DNA from: Steinernema hermaphroditum
Taxonomy: Eukaryota; Nematoda; Chromadorea; Rhabditida; Steinernematidae
Assembly: GCA_030435675.1 (NCBI GenBank)
Contig: CM059621.1
Location: 14,260,001-14,324,000, forward strand
Length of the DNA: 64,000 nt
Direction: 5' to 3'
The translations under genes and the position numbers were made by a program. The first letter of the stretch is position 1; each line of letters begins with the position of its first letter. The notes under the pieces were generated by a model, which was not told the DNA's origin, made no database searches, and worked only from the letters and a program-made list of their open reading frames with translations. Shown here one piece after another: positions 23,401 through 35,700 of the stretch.

Positions 23401-25473
23401 GGTACTTCTATGCATGAAAGATAGAATTGATTTTGGTATTTTTTGTCTGAGGATGGTAGATTTCATAACGTAGTTTTCTTTGAAACCAGCGGAGTGCCGG
23501 GCGGCGGTGTTGGCCTTCTTTGCCATACGTTGGAGCTATTCCCTGAAATTCTACGCTTTCTCGGAGCAGTCCTAAATCAACGATTCTTGTGTTTTATATC
23601 ATCATCCCTTTGCCGCCATCTTTGAAGTGTGTTGACCCTTAAACATTTTCGGATCACGTGGACAATACAGTACTCTATCGAATTAGCGTTTCATCATTTT
23701 GACATGTATGCATCTTCATAATTTTTGTTCAATATGGTTAAGAACCAACGAATCAAATTCTTTTCCAGGTCTACGTTCAAATCAACGACACCCGCGTGCA
23801 AGTGGACATCACCATTTCAAATCCACACGAGCGCACCTCTGGACTGGAAGCGTGTGTGGTCCCTCTTTACTACTTCAACCACTGGATTCGAATCATCGAG
23901 TTCGTCGAGTTCTATCGCATGAACGGAGCCTCTCACATGTACATCTACATTTCGAGTGTGTCAGAAGTGGTCAACGATTTGTTGAAGTACTATGAGAAGA
24001 AGGTAGGTACCGTAATTTAGGGCTCATTTCTTACTGAATTGAATAAGTCGATAACAATAAGTGATAACGGCGATTTTGTTGCCAAAAGTGAGCATAGTTC
24101 ACAGTCATCCAATCTCAAGACCCCACCTCAGTTTGATTAATGGTTAATACATAATTTTTGAGTTGGACAGTTCGTATCTGTTCAAATGAGAATTTTTATT
24201 TAGTGTTCAGTTTATGTTTCATTGGATTTTTGTCTGTGCAAAGTTTGGATCTTAGCTGTAATCAATAGACATGTCTAAAAGTCTTAAGGGTTATTACTGC
24301 CAAAGCAGATTATTTGTCACTGGTCTACCTACAGGTTCTATTCAAAAGAAGCTTTTCAGACTCAAGTCAGACTCCAGACTGTCTGAAAACAATATTTTGC
24401 GCAATTGTACAAACGTTGACCTTGTATATTCTTGGTTGATTATCACCTACTAAAATGTGCAGGTTCCATGTTCCGTTTTGAATTTTTTTTGTCAGGAGTG
24501 CTTTTGCTATTAGACTTAGTGGGTACTTGGCAACTTGTCACTTTCAACAGATCACGTTCAGGGACTGGTGACCACGGTTCTTTGGCCTGAGCTTCCTCGC
24601 GTTGACGTCATGGTGGACGATCGCTTCCGTCTCGGCCAGTACGCGGCCATGTTGGACTGTTCGCTAAGAAGCAAAGCGAAATTCGTGGCGACAGTGGACT
24701 TGGACGACTGGTTCTTCCTTAAGTGCGTCCTTTTCCGTCTTCGCTCTATCTCTATGCAACCTTTACAGCCAAACGGAAACAGACGAAAATCTTCTCCAAA
24801 TGATCACTCGTCTCTCTGACGAAGATCCCACCATCGGATCATTCGCCTTCCATCAGCTCTACGCTCACCAAAAGCCCTATAGTGGCGACCTTAACGACTG
24901 GAAACAGATCGACTTCAGTGGTCTGGAAGAGGCCGAAATGTGTGACACCTGCAATCCGAACACGAAAGCCGTCCACATCAGCGACAAAATCGAGTTCGTA
25001 GGGCCACACTTCGTGTGGACTCATCGCCCACTTCCCGATAACAAAGGAACCTACTGGGCTAAGACGGTAGCCCTGCTGCTTTGGTCCACTGTTTACGGTA
25101 CATGTTCAGCTCCCAGCGACGACAGGTAGAGCCTGGCATGCGCGATATGCCATGTATCAGGGCTACGACACCAAGGATCTCTTCGAGCTACGGCCATTCC
25201 TCCCCAAAAGCGTCGCCGAGGGAATAAAGAGGAACTTCACGGAGATAATGGAGGAGTTCGGAACTGACCACAAGAATCTGAGCATCGCGGATACAGCGAA
25301 AACCATGCAAGCATGCAATCCATTGTGAGCTTTAGAGCGCTAAGGATGGATAACCGATTTTTTATTTCAGCAATGGAGCCTGCATGAACCCGTATCTCCG
25401 TTGTAGGGACAAGATGGAGCACGTGGACAACTGGATATTCGCAGACAACACAGAACAGATGTTGATTATTTAA
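20447..25473 (+). CDS. Glycosyltransferase family 92 (DUF23) type II membrane protein, 498 aa
   Basis: Six exons: 20447-20932, 23769-24002, 24562-24722, 24769-25066, 25110-25324, 25371-25473 (1497 nt), all GT-AG and in frame. A short basic cytoplasmic tail is followed by one membrane anchor (about 32-50, IFALLISTVVFFYFFLQ) and a lumenal stem. The GT92 core runs from about 85: NPHERTSGLEACVVPLYYFN, then a FVEFYRMNGASHMYIY block, WPELP, and a DLDDW metal-binding DxD-like motif at D286/D288. The C-terminal part has the Cys pair in MCDTC and the RYAMYQGY region. GT92 enzymes are greatly expanded in nematodes; GALT-1 of C. elegans adds galactose to core fucose in the Golgi, but this protein's substrate cannot be read from sequence. 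The 2.8-kb first intron is full of repeats; the others are mostly 43-47 nt. Confidence 0.92.
21035..21155 (+). repeat. Direct repeat copy 1 (partner 22974-23095)
   Basis: Shares CGCCACATTTGAATTGAAGT (one mismatch), CGAAATTGAAAA, CCGAACTTCACTAACA and ATGCGTTTGGTG with 22974-23095. Located just outside the inverted repeat that starts near 21170. Confidence 0.8.
21170..21845. repeat. Inverted repeat with ~250-bp arms inside GT92 intron 1
   Basis: The left arm (about 21170-21430) is the reverse complement of the right arm (about 21598-21845): GAGCCCTGGCTCGACTGCCA on the left pairs with TGGCAGTCGAGCCAGGGCTC on the right, and the outer GTCAAAAAT.TCTC also pairs. The unpaired centre is about 165 bases. 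In the GT92 pre-mRNA this would form a long hairpin. Confidence 0.9.
22100..22290 (+). repeat. Direct repeat copy 1 (partner 23280-23570)
   Basis: Shares TTTTTGACG.AGGCCTCAT, CCCGATAATGTAAA and GGCCTTCTTTGCCATACGTT with 23280-23570, in the same order but with different spacing because the second copy has extra sequence. Confidence 0.75.
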
Positions 25474-25485
25474 GTGCAGTGTGAA

Positions 25486-25491
25486 AATAAA
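25486..25491 (+). terminator. Poly(A) signal of the GT92 gene
   Basis: AATAAA 13 bases after the TAA stop at 25471-25473, a short 3' UTR typical of nematodes. Confidence 0.65.
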
Positions 25492-25602
25492 AAGTAATAA
25501 GTTCTTCATTTTTGGAAGACCATCCAAATGCCACTTACGCTCGCTCAATAGCAATAGCTTTTTGAAGGTTGTAACATTCACCGATGCATCGATATATGTA
25601 TA

Positions 25603-25730
25603 GGGATGGCCCCAAAAAAGGAGACTAGAAAGAGGTCTGGAATGTCATTTTCGTGAATACCCTACGATGAGATTGGTTGGGAAACGACTTTCGGCTCGTG
25701 TCTAGACGACCTTTTTGGGCATTAACGAGG
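25603..25730. repeat. MITE, family 1, partial
   Basis: Starts GGATGGCCCCAAAAAAGG and ends near TCTAGACGACCTTTTTGGGC. Shares the internal GAAT.CC.ACGATGAGAT.GG block with the better-preserved copy at 41393-41573. Confidence 0.6.
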
Positions 25731-26734
25731 AAAGAGTTATACATCACATGCAAGATCGATAAAATTGCGTGATGCATAACTGCGGAAATTAATAGGAGAT
25801 CATTGATAAAAATGTAGTGAGACCAAGTGAATTCGCCCAACGTAGTCAATCAATAGTCGTAGTCAGCGTCGACGGTGTGATTTTTGTGTATGTGTACGGA
25901 AAACATTGTAACTCATGAAAGCATCTGCAACTAATCTAATCTAATCCTGAATGCCTTCAAACAGATCGAGCATAAATCATTTAAAAATGCAGGATACATC
26001 GCTACTTTTAGGTCACGAGCATGGAACTATAAGGTACGGACACCATTTTTGGACGCTAAAAGGCTTCTGTTTTCAAGAGCTGGATATCTGTTTCTGTGGT
26101 AAATATGAATTGTCGAATGCCATTCACATTAAATAACGGGCTATGTTCTATCGAGTTTGTACGGTAGTGGCCAAGACGCTATAAGATTTTTGATTTTGAG
26201 GTTAACGTTAAAGGTTTCCGAGGTTTCCGTTTTTTTGAGGTTTCCGTTAAATTCTTGCTCAAAAACGAACTTTATTTCGTCACAGGTCGAAATAATGTAC
26301 TATTAAGTCGTCATACTTCGATTCCTGCATGGTCCGTGTATTGTCAATGCGCACGTTTGTTTCAGAGGCGTAGGTGAATGTGGCCAAGGCACAAAATACG
26401 CTTGAGATTTGATTATGTATTGTCAATACACGTGACATATTTTTTGACACTTAATAGTTCGTTGTTTTGTTGTCAAATACGATTAAACATGCACTTCATC
26501 TATAGTACAGGGCGAGGTTGTCATGTGTTTTCAGCGCTTTTGTTGAAATGCGAGCAGCTTAGATGAATCAGGTTCTATCTGGTTCACAGACTATGTATGT
26601 ATAGACTGCTATTGGATGGACGAAGATGTACAGAAAAGTCATTTCATCGTGTTTCTTGTTTCTGACGGAGTTTACCAGTTCAGATGATGTGTGTGACCCT
26701 TTCCAGCTTCTTATCGGTTCATTCGGCCCGCTTC

Positions 26735-26863
26735 GTTCTAGATCGAGCGGTCTACCTGTTCCGTCGTGAACCGGCTACCTGCTCCGGCGGTCTACAGGTG
26801 CGGACTTGGCACGCATAAGCTTGCACTCCGCTGCCGGAGCAGGTTGACCGCTCGATTAAGAAC
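26735..26863. repeat. Hairpin with 29-bp arms
   Basis: GTTCTAGATCGAGCGGTCTA at 26735 pairs with the reverse complement of the segment ending CCGCTCGATTAAGAAC at 26863; about 25 of 29 positions match. The interior repeats pieces of the arms (CGGTCTAC). Probably a small foldback element. Confidence 0.75.
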
Positions 26864-27241
26864 TGAATTATGAGGTGGTGAAACCTTGGCTTACAGATGC
26901 TTTTCTTAACTCAATTATGGTGACACTCGGATGGCTAGGAGCTTGCGAAGCAAGTGGAGTTATATGTTACCGTTGCTTTACCGTAGTTCACGGAGTGGAA
27001 TTACACCGCGCACGTTGGAGTTCCATCGGTAGAAGAAGGACTCGGCTGTCACAGGATTACGGAACACCCTTGGGGTGCATTACATACGCTTTGTATTTAA
27101 TTTTTGTGAATTTTCGGCATGATTTGTTTCCACATATTTTACAAAATGTCTTTCATTACCTTTTCTGCAACGACTACAGTTTACTAGATGTTTACGACGA
27201 TTCCAGCCAAAGACTCTAATTACTTTATTATGTTTTCACGC

Positions 27242-27320
27242 GTGGGGGTGTCGTGGAGAAAGAGGCTTCTGTCTCGAATGATTGTTCGGCTAATTAGATT
27301 TCGTGAAAGGTTTCTCCCAC
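27242..27320 (+). repeat. Diverged direct repeat, copy 1 (partner 28498-28580)
   Basis: GGGGTGTCG..GAG, GGCTTCTG, ATTGTTCGG.TAATTAGATTTCGT and AAAGG recur in order at 28498-28580. Neither copy has a recognisable protein. Confidence 0.5.
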
Positions 27321-29564
27321 CCACAGAGGTTTCGCACTCATACTCAACATTTGTTATGTTTGCATTTTTTTAATCACGACCATTCACTTGAAGTCTAAAT
27401 CGATTGTGATTTCACGGGTACCAGCTTACTGTGGTAGACGAGGAGATGCCTGGGTGGCACATTCGACAGATCCTTCTTATTTCTTTGATCAATTCCACAT
27501 CGCTAAGTTTTTAAATCCTTGTCACAGATGCTCGAAAACTTGGCCAATTTCTCTCCTACAGTCTTGGCGAGCGCAGCGTTTTGCAAACCGGTAATGTTTA
27601 GTGTTAGTCTGTATCGTCCAGAACAAATACTATTGACCGTAGTTCATCCTACCTGTGTGAACAAAATATATATTACAGTTAACAGAATATACCACTAACT
27701 ATACTAGATGACCTCCTGTGCTATCATCGTTGTGCACCGTATCACTGTTCTGAGGATTATTTTTTCGTTACGGGCTATGTCACTCATTTGAAGGCCTAAA
27801 TGTGATTCTTGGTAATTGGACTGTTATTACATGATCACTTTTTCAATCTTAATGGCCCATGTCAGCCAGAAGAAATACTATTGGTCGTTCATTTGCAATA
27901 TAGACTGCGTGGAAGGCAATGACACATACCTGCACCAGTCTTACCATCTTTAAAAAGCCAATATCGCTTATGCTTGTGATCATTGTTACCATTTTTTTGA
28001 AAAATTCCGCTTTTACGGCTGATGGAACTGTACTGACTGTTTGTGACCACGTTCGGAAACAGAGCTCCCAGTCAGGTCTACCTGATTTGTTTTCAGATGG
28101 CACTGTGTTGGCGGACATGTCCTGTTCTTTCCTGTTTATGCGAATATTTCCGCTCCACTTTATGTGTTTATGCGACAGTGTGGGAGGAATGTAGGAGGAA
28201 TGTCTAAGAGACGGATGGAGTCAGGAAGCGCAAACACGTGAAGTATATAGGACATGTGTTAAACACATCATCACGTTTTCTTCGTTCAGATTGTAAGCAA
28301 GCAACAGTTTAGTCCAGCTATCCGAAAAGCCAGGAAGTAGGGGGAACAGATGGCTGGGGACACAAATGAAAGACCTGTTTTACCATGGACAACTGAGAAA
28401 TTTTTGAATAGCGAACGTTATTATTTCCATGCCTTAAAAATTCTGTGCGTTCCTTTTGAAATGACAGTAAAATAATCACTTTATCTTCCCTTTCTATGTG
28501 GGTGTCGAAGAGATGCTTCCGCATAATTGTTTCGTTAATTCGATTTCGTAAAAGGCGAGTGTCTGCCTCCCCCACTAACGAGGGAGCCACTACAACTGAT
28601 ACGTGCCTATCGGGCTGAGATCTGATGGATAGGATAAAGGCTGGGCGGGAAGTTGATCTAACAGTTTTGGTGCGAAAGTGATCGTGTCTCATCGTGTAGA
28701 GTGCTTCTCCACCGTTTCTATGAGTTCATGGCCAGCCATGAACAATATTTTTGATAATATAAGATGCAAAGGCGAAAGCTCGGCGAGCAATTTTATTCAA
28801 ATTTCGATCGACAAGTCGAAAACCGCCATGCAATTGGCCAGATCGACTTCCTGTTTTTGTTCCTTAGATTTTCGATCCTGATTTGCAGTCGTTGACCCGA
28901 TATCAGGTAGTCTGATTTGAAGCAGGTTCGAACCTCTATGTTTGTGAACATTTTGAACCGCTATCCCCAACCGAACCCCTATTTCAGCTGCGTCTCAGTG
29001 GTTCCATTACCTGTGTGTTTTGAGCATATCATTGCTGCTTCTTAATTCCGTATTTTTGTAACAAACTCGATGATCCTAAGAGGACTGACTCCATGAATAA
29101 CTGGTTGAAGGTTGACGGTAAATTAGTTGCGTTTTTTCCATTTCCTCCTCTTTGTTACTCTGTTCTACTGTAACCAATGCAACGTAATGAACGATTCCCT
29201 ACTCGATGCAGCCAAAATCAGCAATGGTTCCTTGAATGCTGAAGAATACTTACATCTATTTTTGTGATTTAAAGCATTATGCAAGGAGTACGGAAGCATA
29301 TTCCTCTTTGGTAATGTCTCCGAATATTTGTCATGTTTCACTGCGTACTGTGTACCATCTCAAGGGCGATCCGGTCATATGCTCGATAGAGAACTCGAAA
29401 TTTTTGACAATAAGTGTGTCCAATCGCATCCGAAATTGAGAAATCGAAAAAGGGATATTTTTGCCGATCCATATTTTTCGGATACATTGGATTGTGTCGA
29501 TGCATTGTACATGTTGCGTTATTCCAATCGTTTCATGCCTGTAGAAAAACGTATAATGTAATTT

Positions 29565-29700
29565 TTCGATAGCAAATTTCGTAGCTATTGTTTTTGATGT
29601 TGGATGTGTATGACGATTTTTCGACGCCTACAGTATTTCTGTCCCACCACCCACCACACACCTTTCAAAGACTTTCGTTCTTTGTTGCCCTTGTCGTCGC
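29565..29700 (+). repeat. Diverged direct repeat, copy 1 (partner 30032-30175)
   Basis: GCAAATTTCGTA, ATGACGATTTTTCGAC, AGTA.TTCTG.CCCACCA and GTTCTTTGT recur in the same order in 30032-30175, about 470 bases downstream. Confidence 0.65.
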
Positions 29701-31214
29701 GTGCTTGGAATGCATTGTGACCATTCTTCAACCAACATAGGCAGCTGTTGCAGGGTTCATTTGAAATCGTACGTTCTCTCGTAACGGTGGATTCAACGAG
29801 TTTATAGGACCCTTCTTTTATATATCGCCTTTATTTCCGTGCAGTAGAACTGAGCTCTTTTACTCCCGCAAGTTTAAAACCGCTAAGTTCGTATCGAGTG
29901 ATCAGTCTCTCTCTCTTCCTCTTTAGATTTTGCTCTCATCGAGCGTTAGGCGGTGATGAATGGTGATTTTTACAGTAGCTCGCCGTAAATCTTTGCGTCT
30001 TTGTTTTTTTTTTGGTTACATTTTTGTGGACTTTTTCAATGGCAAATTTCGTACTTATGTTACGTGCTTCAGATGATCCATGACGATTTTTCGACAGTAC
30101 TTCTGACCCACCATGTACATATAGTTTGAATGCGGTGTCCTAGCGTTCTTTGTCCCCTTGCGCTCCTCTAATGTGAGCTCGAGCCACTCAACTCAACGTT
30201 TTGAATATGTGATAGGCAATGAGTCATCTGGACATGCGCGAGTCGTTACCTATCGTATCAAACAAACGTCGCCGGCCATTGCGCACATGCACGGTGGTTA
30301 GGTACTGTATCACCCATCATTCACGGCCACATAACGGTGTGACAATGGTTTGTTGTATTATTTTTGGGAGTTCATTCATCAGCGCAAGCTGCGGATGTCC
30401 ATGATACCTCCGCCCATCGGATATCCATCAAATTCGCTATCTTTACCGCATTATGGAGTGCACCTAAACAGATTGTCCCCGAAATGTGGAATCACACTGG
30501 CATTGTTGTATTCTAACAAATACGTTATCCAACGGCCTCAAAACATCGTTGACGTATTTACACAGAATGATTACGCGTTTCTGCACGAAGCGCTTCCTCA
30601 TTCAACGACGTGACATATTTATAACATTGTTTGTACAATGTAATTGAGTTTCTCCAAAAGGTCGTCTACTATCCGCCGTTCGTATAAATATCCCGGATTT
30701 GTCACTTCCGGCTAATCTATTGTTAGTTATGACTTCACATGATTTATCTGGCTATGTAGTGTTGATCTCTGCTGTCCAAAATCGTATTTATGACACCCAA
30801 AGCTATTTATACTGATGATGAATCGCCGTTCACTTTTGTCCTGAGATCAGCGATCATACGGAACTTTGTTGCACAAACTGAAGTCAGCCAGTGGGATGAA
30901 ACATCAGTGTTATTTTGGGGAATCGGCCAATTTTGGGTCTGCTCTGGAGAATGTGTGAGACAGAGTTCTTCTTTCGAAAAATATGTCTCGTCATGAGCAT
31001 CTAAATTTCTGAATGCTATACACGATACAGAGACACATCAGGATGATACCACGGTTAATGTGCATACACAATAATAGGGGCGGTATGCAACGCCGCATTT
31101 TCTGTAGTGTGATTAGTTACCTACCTTGCAAAGGCTTTTTCCGTCATTTCTTGCCAGTGCGATGGTCAGAGCGTATTCCTTGCTGGTCGTCCAATCTGAG
31201 GTTCACTTGGATGA

Positions 31215-31270
31215 GTTGAGTGAGCGTGCTGAGCTGTCGTTGTTGGCGTAATGATCCCGCCGACTCTCAG
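31215..31270 (+). repeat. Family D short dispersed repeat
   Basis: Core GAGTGAGCG.GCTGAGCTGTCG with TTGGCGTAATGATC. Related segments in either orientation occur near 37990-38060, 55098-55160, 57850-57910 and 61700-61790. About 60 bases; no terminal repeats seen. Confidence 0.55.
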
Positions 31271-31883
31271 AAGACTGAGGTACCATCGCTGTGATATTGA
31301 AGAAGCAAGAAGTCAAATAAAATATTCCATTTTTGCCGGCAGGTTTGAGAGGTGTCAGACCGAAAAAAATATTTTTAGCCAAGTCTACGTGATGTCCCTT
31401 TAAAATCTTTGGATTTTTGGTTCCCCACGCTTCGTGCAAACTGCTATTAAAGGTCATTTTGAGAAAAGGACGCACCTGTTGTCGACAACCTCTGATGTCA
31501 TGGCGTGTCTCAACTGGTGGAAGTGTTTCAGGTTGCTTACTCTTTTCGACATTTCTCATGAATTACATTACATTACATTTACTCTTGACTCTATGACATT
31601 CGTCATGCAAGAAATCTCATAATGCACAATGAAGAACCGCATTCTCATGAATTAAACTATTTTTTTTGCAACAAGGTAAAAAGGTTGCCATATTTCTTCT
31701 TCTTTCTGGTTAGTGGCATAAATAATGTCTCAGCGCAAGTATCTTATAAATGGATAGTGTTCACCGCTTTGACCCAAATTTTGAAATTCTACAGAAATTT
31801 TGAAAGTCATACTGACGGACTTTTCATTATTACCACATTAACAGTATCTTGAAGTAATTGCTTGGTCTCTCCGTATATTTCAG

Positions 31884-32205
31884 TAGCGGGAGCTGTGAGT
31901 TTTCCGGTTTTCCGAGGGGAATTGGGGCTTTCGAACGTCGTACTCCCACCAGCTGCGACAACAAGATAACGACAGCGTCAGACATCCGGCTACGTGAAAG
32001 TCATCCTGAAGGTCGCCTACGCTCTGCGGACACCGCAACCGTCGAAGACGCAACTTCCGAAGCAAGAAGACGCAACGTACAACGGTTTCCCCTTCCCTCC
32101 GAAGCCGCAAACGTCTGTCTGTATATGGCTTTCCGAGAGCGGTCGAACCCACCCCGACCGGTTTACAAATGGAACACGTTCGCAATGAGCCACATAGACC
32201 GGTTC
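31884..32205 (-). repeat. tRNA-headed SINE with family A body
   Basis: On the minus strand, A box TGGCTCATTGCG at 32192 and B box GGGTTCGACC at 32150 form a tRNA-like head. Family A sequence shared with 14370-14550 follows (GTTGCGTCTTCGACGG, CAGAGCGTAGGCGACCTTC, GGAAAACTCACA). This copy links the SINE head to the family A body and suggests that family A is a SINE. The 190-codon plus-strand frame across it is an artefact of its base composition. Confidence 0.6.
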
Positions 32206-35200
32206 ACTTCCAGTATGTCTTCGAGACCGATAGACGATCAATTGTCTACGGAGTGCGTCCGAAATAAAAACGATCCTATGAACCCCGCTCGCAGAGCTAT
32301 GGTATCTCCATCGGAAAGGCACTTAGACCTTTCGTATGGAGACATGTTTACTGTCGGTAGGGTGCTGGTGTCTAGTCGCCCGCAGGGTTACTTGGCCGAG
32401 GCAACAAAAAAGGCGCGACATCACGCGTAGCGCTCAAACTTAATTTTTGGATAGAACTCGTCTTAACAAGTAATATATAAATACGTTTTCGAATCGCAAT
32501 TTTCTGACAATCCCTAACTTTTGGTTTGCTTTCATGACATTTCAGTAAAAGTTGTTTTTCCGACCCAACGTGCAATAAGCCTAAATTCTGTCCATAAACG
32601 CCGACCACTGATCACAAAATTAGAATCCCGCGTCCATTACCGGCGTCCAGCTCACATCCGGCGAAAACTTCCTCTCTTTATTTATGTCTGCCCTATCCAG
32701 TTCACAAGGGTTGCGTCAGAGGACTCTAATCGAGTGAGCACTATTAATAAAAACAGTCAAAAGTTACGAAAACAGAAAACGGAAACGCGTTTCTGGATGT
32801 GTCCCCCAACAGACCGTGCCATACTCGATTTAACCCCCGCTGTGTCGTCACGGCGATAATGTTTGCTGGTACATAAGAGCGGCGGAGCTGTAGAATCTGC
32901 CACTATCGTTCGATGAATACAGCCGCCTGCCGGTTATTTCTGGGCTTTCATGTTTGTTTTCTTGTTTTCTCAAGTACATAAAATGTTTCCATTAATGAAT
33001 TTAATCTTGTGATTTGCGGGATTGTCCGGATTCGATGTGAAACTCTGACGAATATAATTAGAACACCATGATCATAAAAATGGTAACAGTTAGATTTAAA
33101 TTTTTTTTTATCTTTGGTCTATATGTAGATGGGAGCATATTTTTGTCGTCATTGAGTCATCACAACCGTATTCTGTTGATTCGTTGTTAAGGTCACCAAG
33201 TTATTTATCACCAAGAACTGTGCGAAATTGGGATACGTACATGTTGATTTTGATTGGTATTCCCAATCTGCGGTCCGAATCTGCTTGAAATTTACGGTTC
33301 AATTTTCAGATCATTCCTGTAGCAGTGGAGTGAAAAGCAATGGGTGGCGGTCGAAAACAAGAGTACGGTTGAAACGACCAGGTTGTCTATGACGGCGGAG
33401 TGCCCACATATGTTTGTGCAGGCTGTTGGGATTCGGCTGTTTTTAAGCGTTTACGTGCCAAGTAGCTTTTATCAATAATTCTAAAACGTTGCTTTTCTTG
33501 TTACATCGAAAATCGGCATCGAATGCTTTGTTGATGTAAAGCAGCGATCGCGATAACTCCGACAAAACACAAAATTTTGCAACAATCGACAACTGAGATG
33601 TCTTTGATATATTTGCTTTTGCTCCGACCGTTCGGATACAAAAAAAAAGAAGCCACAATCAAATGGTAAAGTCACTCTTATTCAACGAAAATGTATTCTG
33701 AAATTCCCAAATAGGGTGAATTTAAATGTTATTATTTCTTATCGGCGGACTCGTCCGCATCGTATTTTTGTACCTCCGTCTGTGTATCCTTCTTTATGTG
33801 CATGTGAAATTTTTTGGAGTCGCTTTTTCAACAGCATTAAAAACTTTAATAACTGACTTCTTCATTTGATTTTTGAGATCATTTGCGAGGTGCTTTTCAT
33901 TGCTGTCGTTCAATTATCGGCATGTCTTCAATGTTACATTGTCTGCAGGGGGTGTCCACAGACCGCACAGTTTACAAATGCTGTCAGGCTGTCTGCAAAG
34001 GTGGGATTGTCTACATACATTTGTTTAGGATGTCTGATATTTTGCGAATCTGCGTCTACCAGACATAACTTCGAGAAAATCGGTGAGTTAGGATTAACAA
34101 TGTTGACCAGAATGTATCGTTATCTGGCGTTAGAGGCTACCTTGATTTTACTAAAATAGGAATTCCGCGAATCAGCCATGAAAAAATGTGACTTTTCATT
34201 GAAAGGTTGACTTGAATCCCTTGAATGCGGAGGGAAACTGACTGTCTCAAAAGTGTCGGATCTGTTGACGATTGCGAAGGAAACGTTGAGCTGCATCTGC
34301 ATCCGGTTTCGTTCCATCATTATTGCCTAAAACCGGAAAATGTCAAAATGGATATACATTAATTCCCATCTACATTATATATGTTTTTCTATTGCTTTGA
34401 TATGCCAAAGTTCTCGCGATCACATTTCATTAGAGTGGTCTAAAAATGCATTATGCGCTTGCATAGCAAATTCGCAACAACATTGAATCGTTTGCTAACT
34501 GGCAAGGAATCGATCAAAGTTGTGAACCGGAGATTCTTTGATGCCTGTGAGAAGCGAAACCACGGCGTTGCACTTGCTGGACCCATCTGCTGGAGGCTAC
34601 TGTAGTTGATCCATCTATGAATAACAACTTTCTTAGCACTGCTTAGAAGTTCAAGATCAGCAACTAATCTCCCTCAATCCGGAAATTAATTTTCATATTT
34701 TCTTGGCAATTCTAATCTATTTATGGTTGTTAATCTTTCAACAGCACTTCCACAAAATGGTTCAGAATAGTCTTCCGTCGCGTGTCCATTACGAACAATC
34801 GGCCCCGTGACATCTCTACATGCACTAAATTCTATAAAGTGCGGCTACGATTAGGAATTAGAAGTGCCATACGTCAAATTTCGCTGTTTCAAATACTTTT
34901 TGCAACTGATTTCCTTTCTCCAGTGTTACGATTTTGGAAAGAAAAAAGTCTGTGGCTCCGAATCTGTAGTATTTCGTGGTAATTTTTGCACTTGGTGGAT
35001 CGAAAAGCTTTGATGACGACGAAATGCAACTTTCAACTTTCAAAGCTTGCACGTGAAGTTGGAGCATTTTTGAAGCGAGGTATTATGAAATGCGTTATTT
35101 TTGGTATAGTGATTATGGAAAACGTTCTGTTAAAATTATTGAGCGATCCTGCAAATAAGAAACATTCCTATACGTGATATCTATAACACCCTCAAATATA

Positions 35201-35524
35201 TGGCCTGCAATATAACAAAACATGAATTGATCACCCTTCGCTCGATCAACCGTCCATGAACTGACGAATACTCATTTTTGGCTTTACCTCTTCCTGTTTT
35301 ACGCCGAAAGTTTGGCTTCCGCGTTCATTCTTCACTGTTATGGAGGTAGGAGTTTTACTGGCATACAGAAATGCAGATGTTCTACAAAAGACGCTATTTT
35401 TGAGTGGCTATACAGGATACATATGGATTCTTTCAGAAGACGATTCGAAGAAGGGTAGTTCCATTTATACAATTTACTGTAGAATTCTGGTAGCGATTTG
35501 AGGTTCATTTTGATTATAAAGTAG

Positions 35525-35700
35525 ATACATACACAGGATATCCCAAAAAGGGGCATGTGGGACCACAAAAGTTATTTCCATGAACATCCTAAGGTGAGAT
35601 AGGCCGAAGTGGAGCAACTGTTTTGACGACAGTATGGTTGACCGACCAGTCTCACAGTTGACTGTTCTCGCAAATGGCATTCAAGACTTCCGGTAGACGT
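35525..35700. repeat. MITE, family 1, diverged copy
   Basis: Left end CAGGATATCCCAAAAAGG resembles the CAGGATGGCCCAGAAAGG end of 41393-41573. Internal ATTTCCATGAACATCCTAAG and ACCAGTCTCAC blocks are shared. A further end-like TTGAACACCCTGTAT sits at 35924-35938, so a nested or longer derivative is possible. Confidence 0.55.

Larger units (their letters stand above)
20933..23768 (+). other. GT92 intron 1 (2.8 kb), repeat-rich
   Basis: Carries a 250-bp-arm inverted repeat (21170-21845), a segment of about 120 bp present twice (21035-21155 and 22974-23095) and a second duplicated block (22100-22290 and 23280-23570). ATTTTTG heptamers are frequent on the coding strand. No exon is supported inside it. 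Confidence 0.7.

Noticed and set aside
26875..27219. A 114-codon plus-strand open frame
   Set aside because: No recognisable domain; it contains short internal sequence repeats and no flanking exon signals.
31013..31219. Nuclear-receptor zinc finger suggested by CKGFFRH
   Set aside because: The preceding Cys spacing is wrong (YLP-C rather than C-x2-C), the GxxYG block and second finger are absent, and no exon chain continues it.
31858..32430. A 190-codon plus-strand gene
   Set aside because: It covers a SINE/family A repeat whose other copies do not keep the frame; no domain is recognised.
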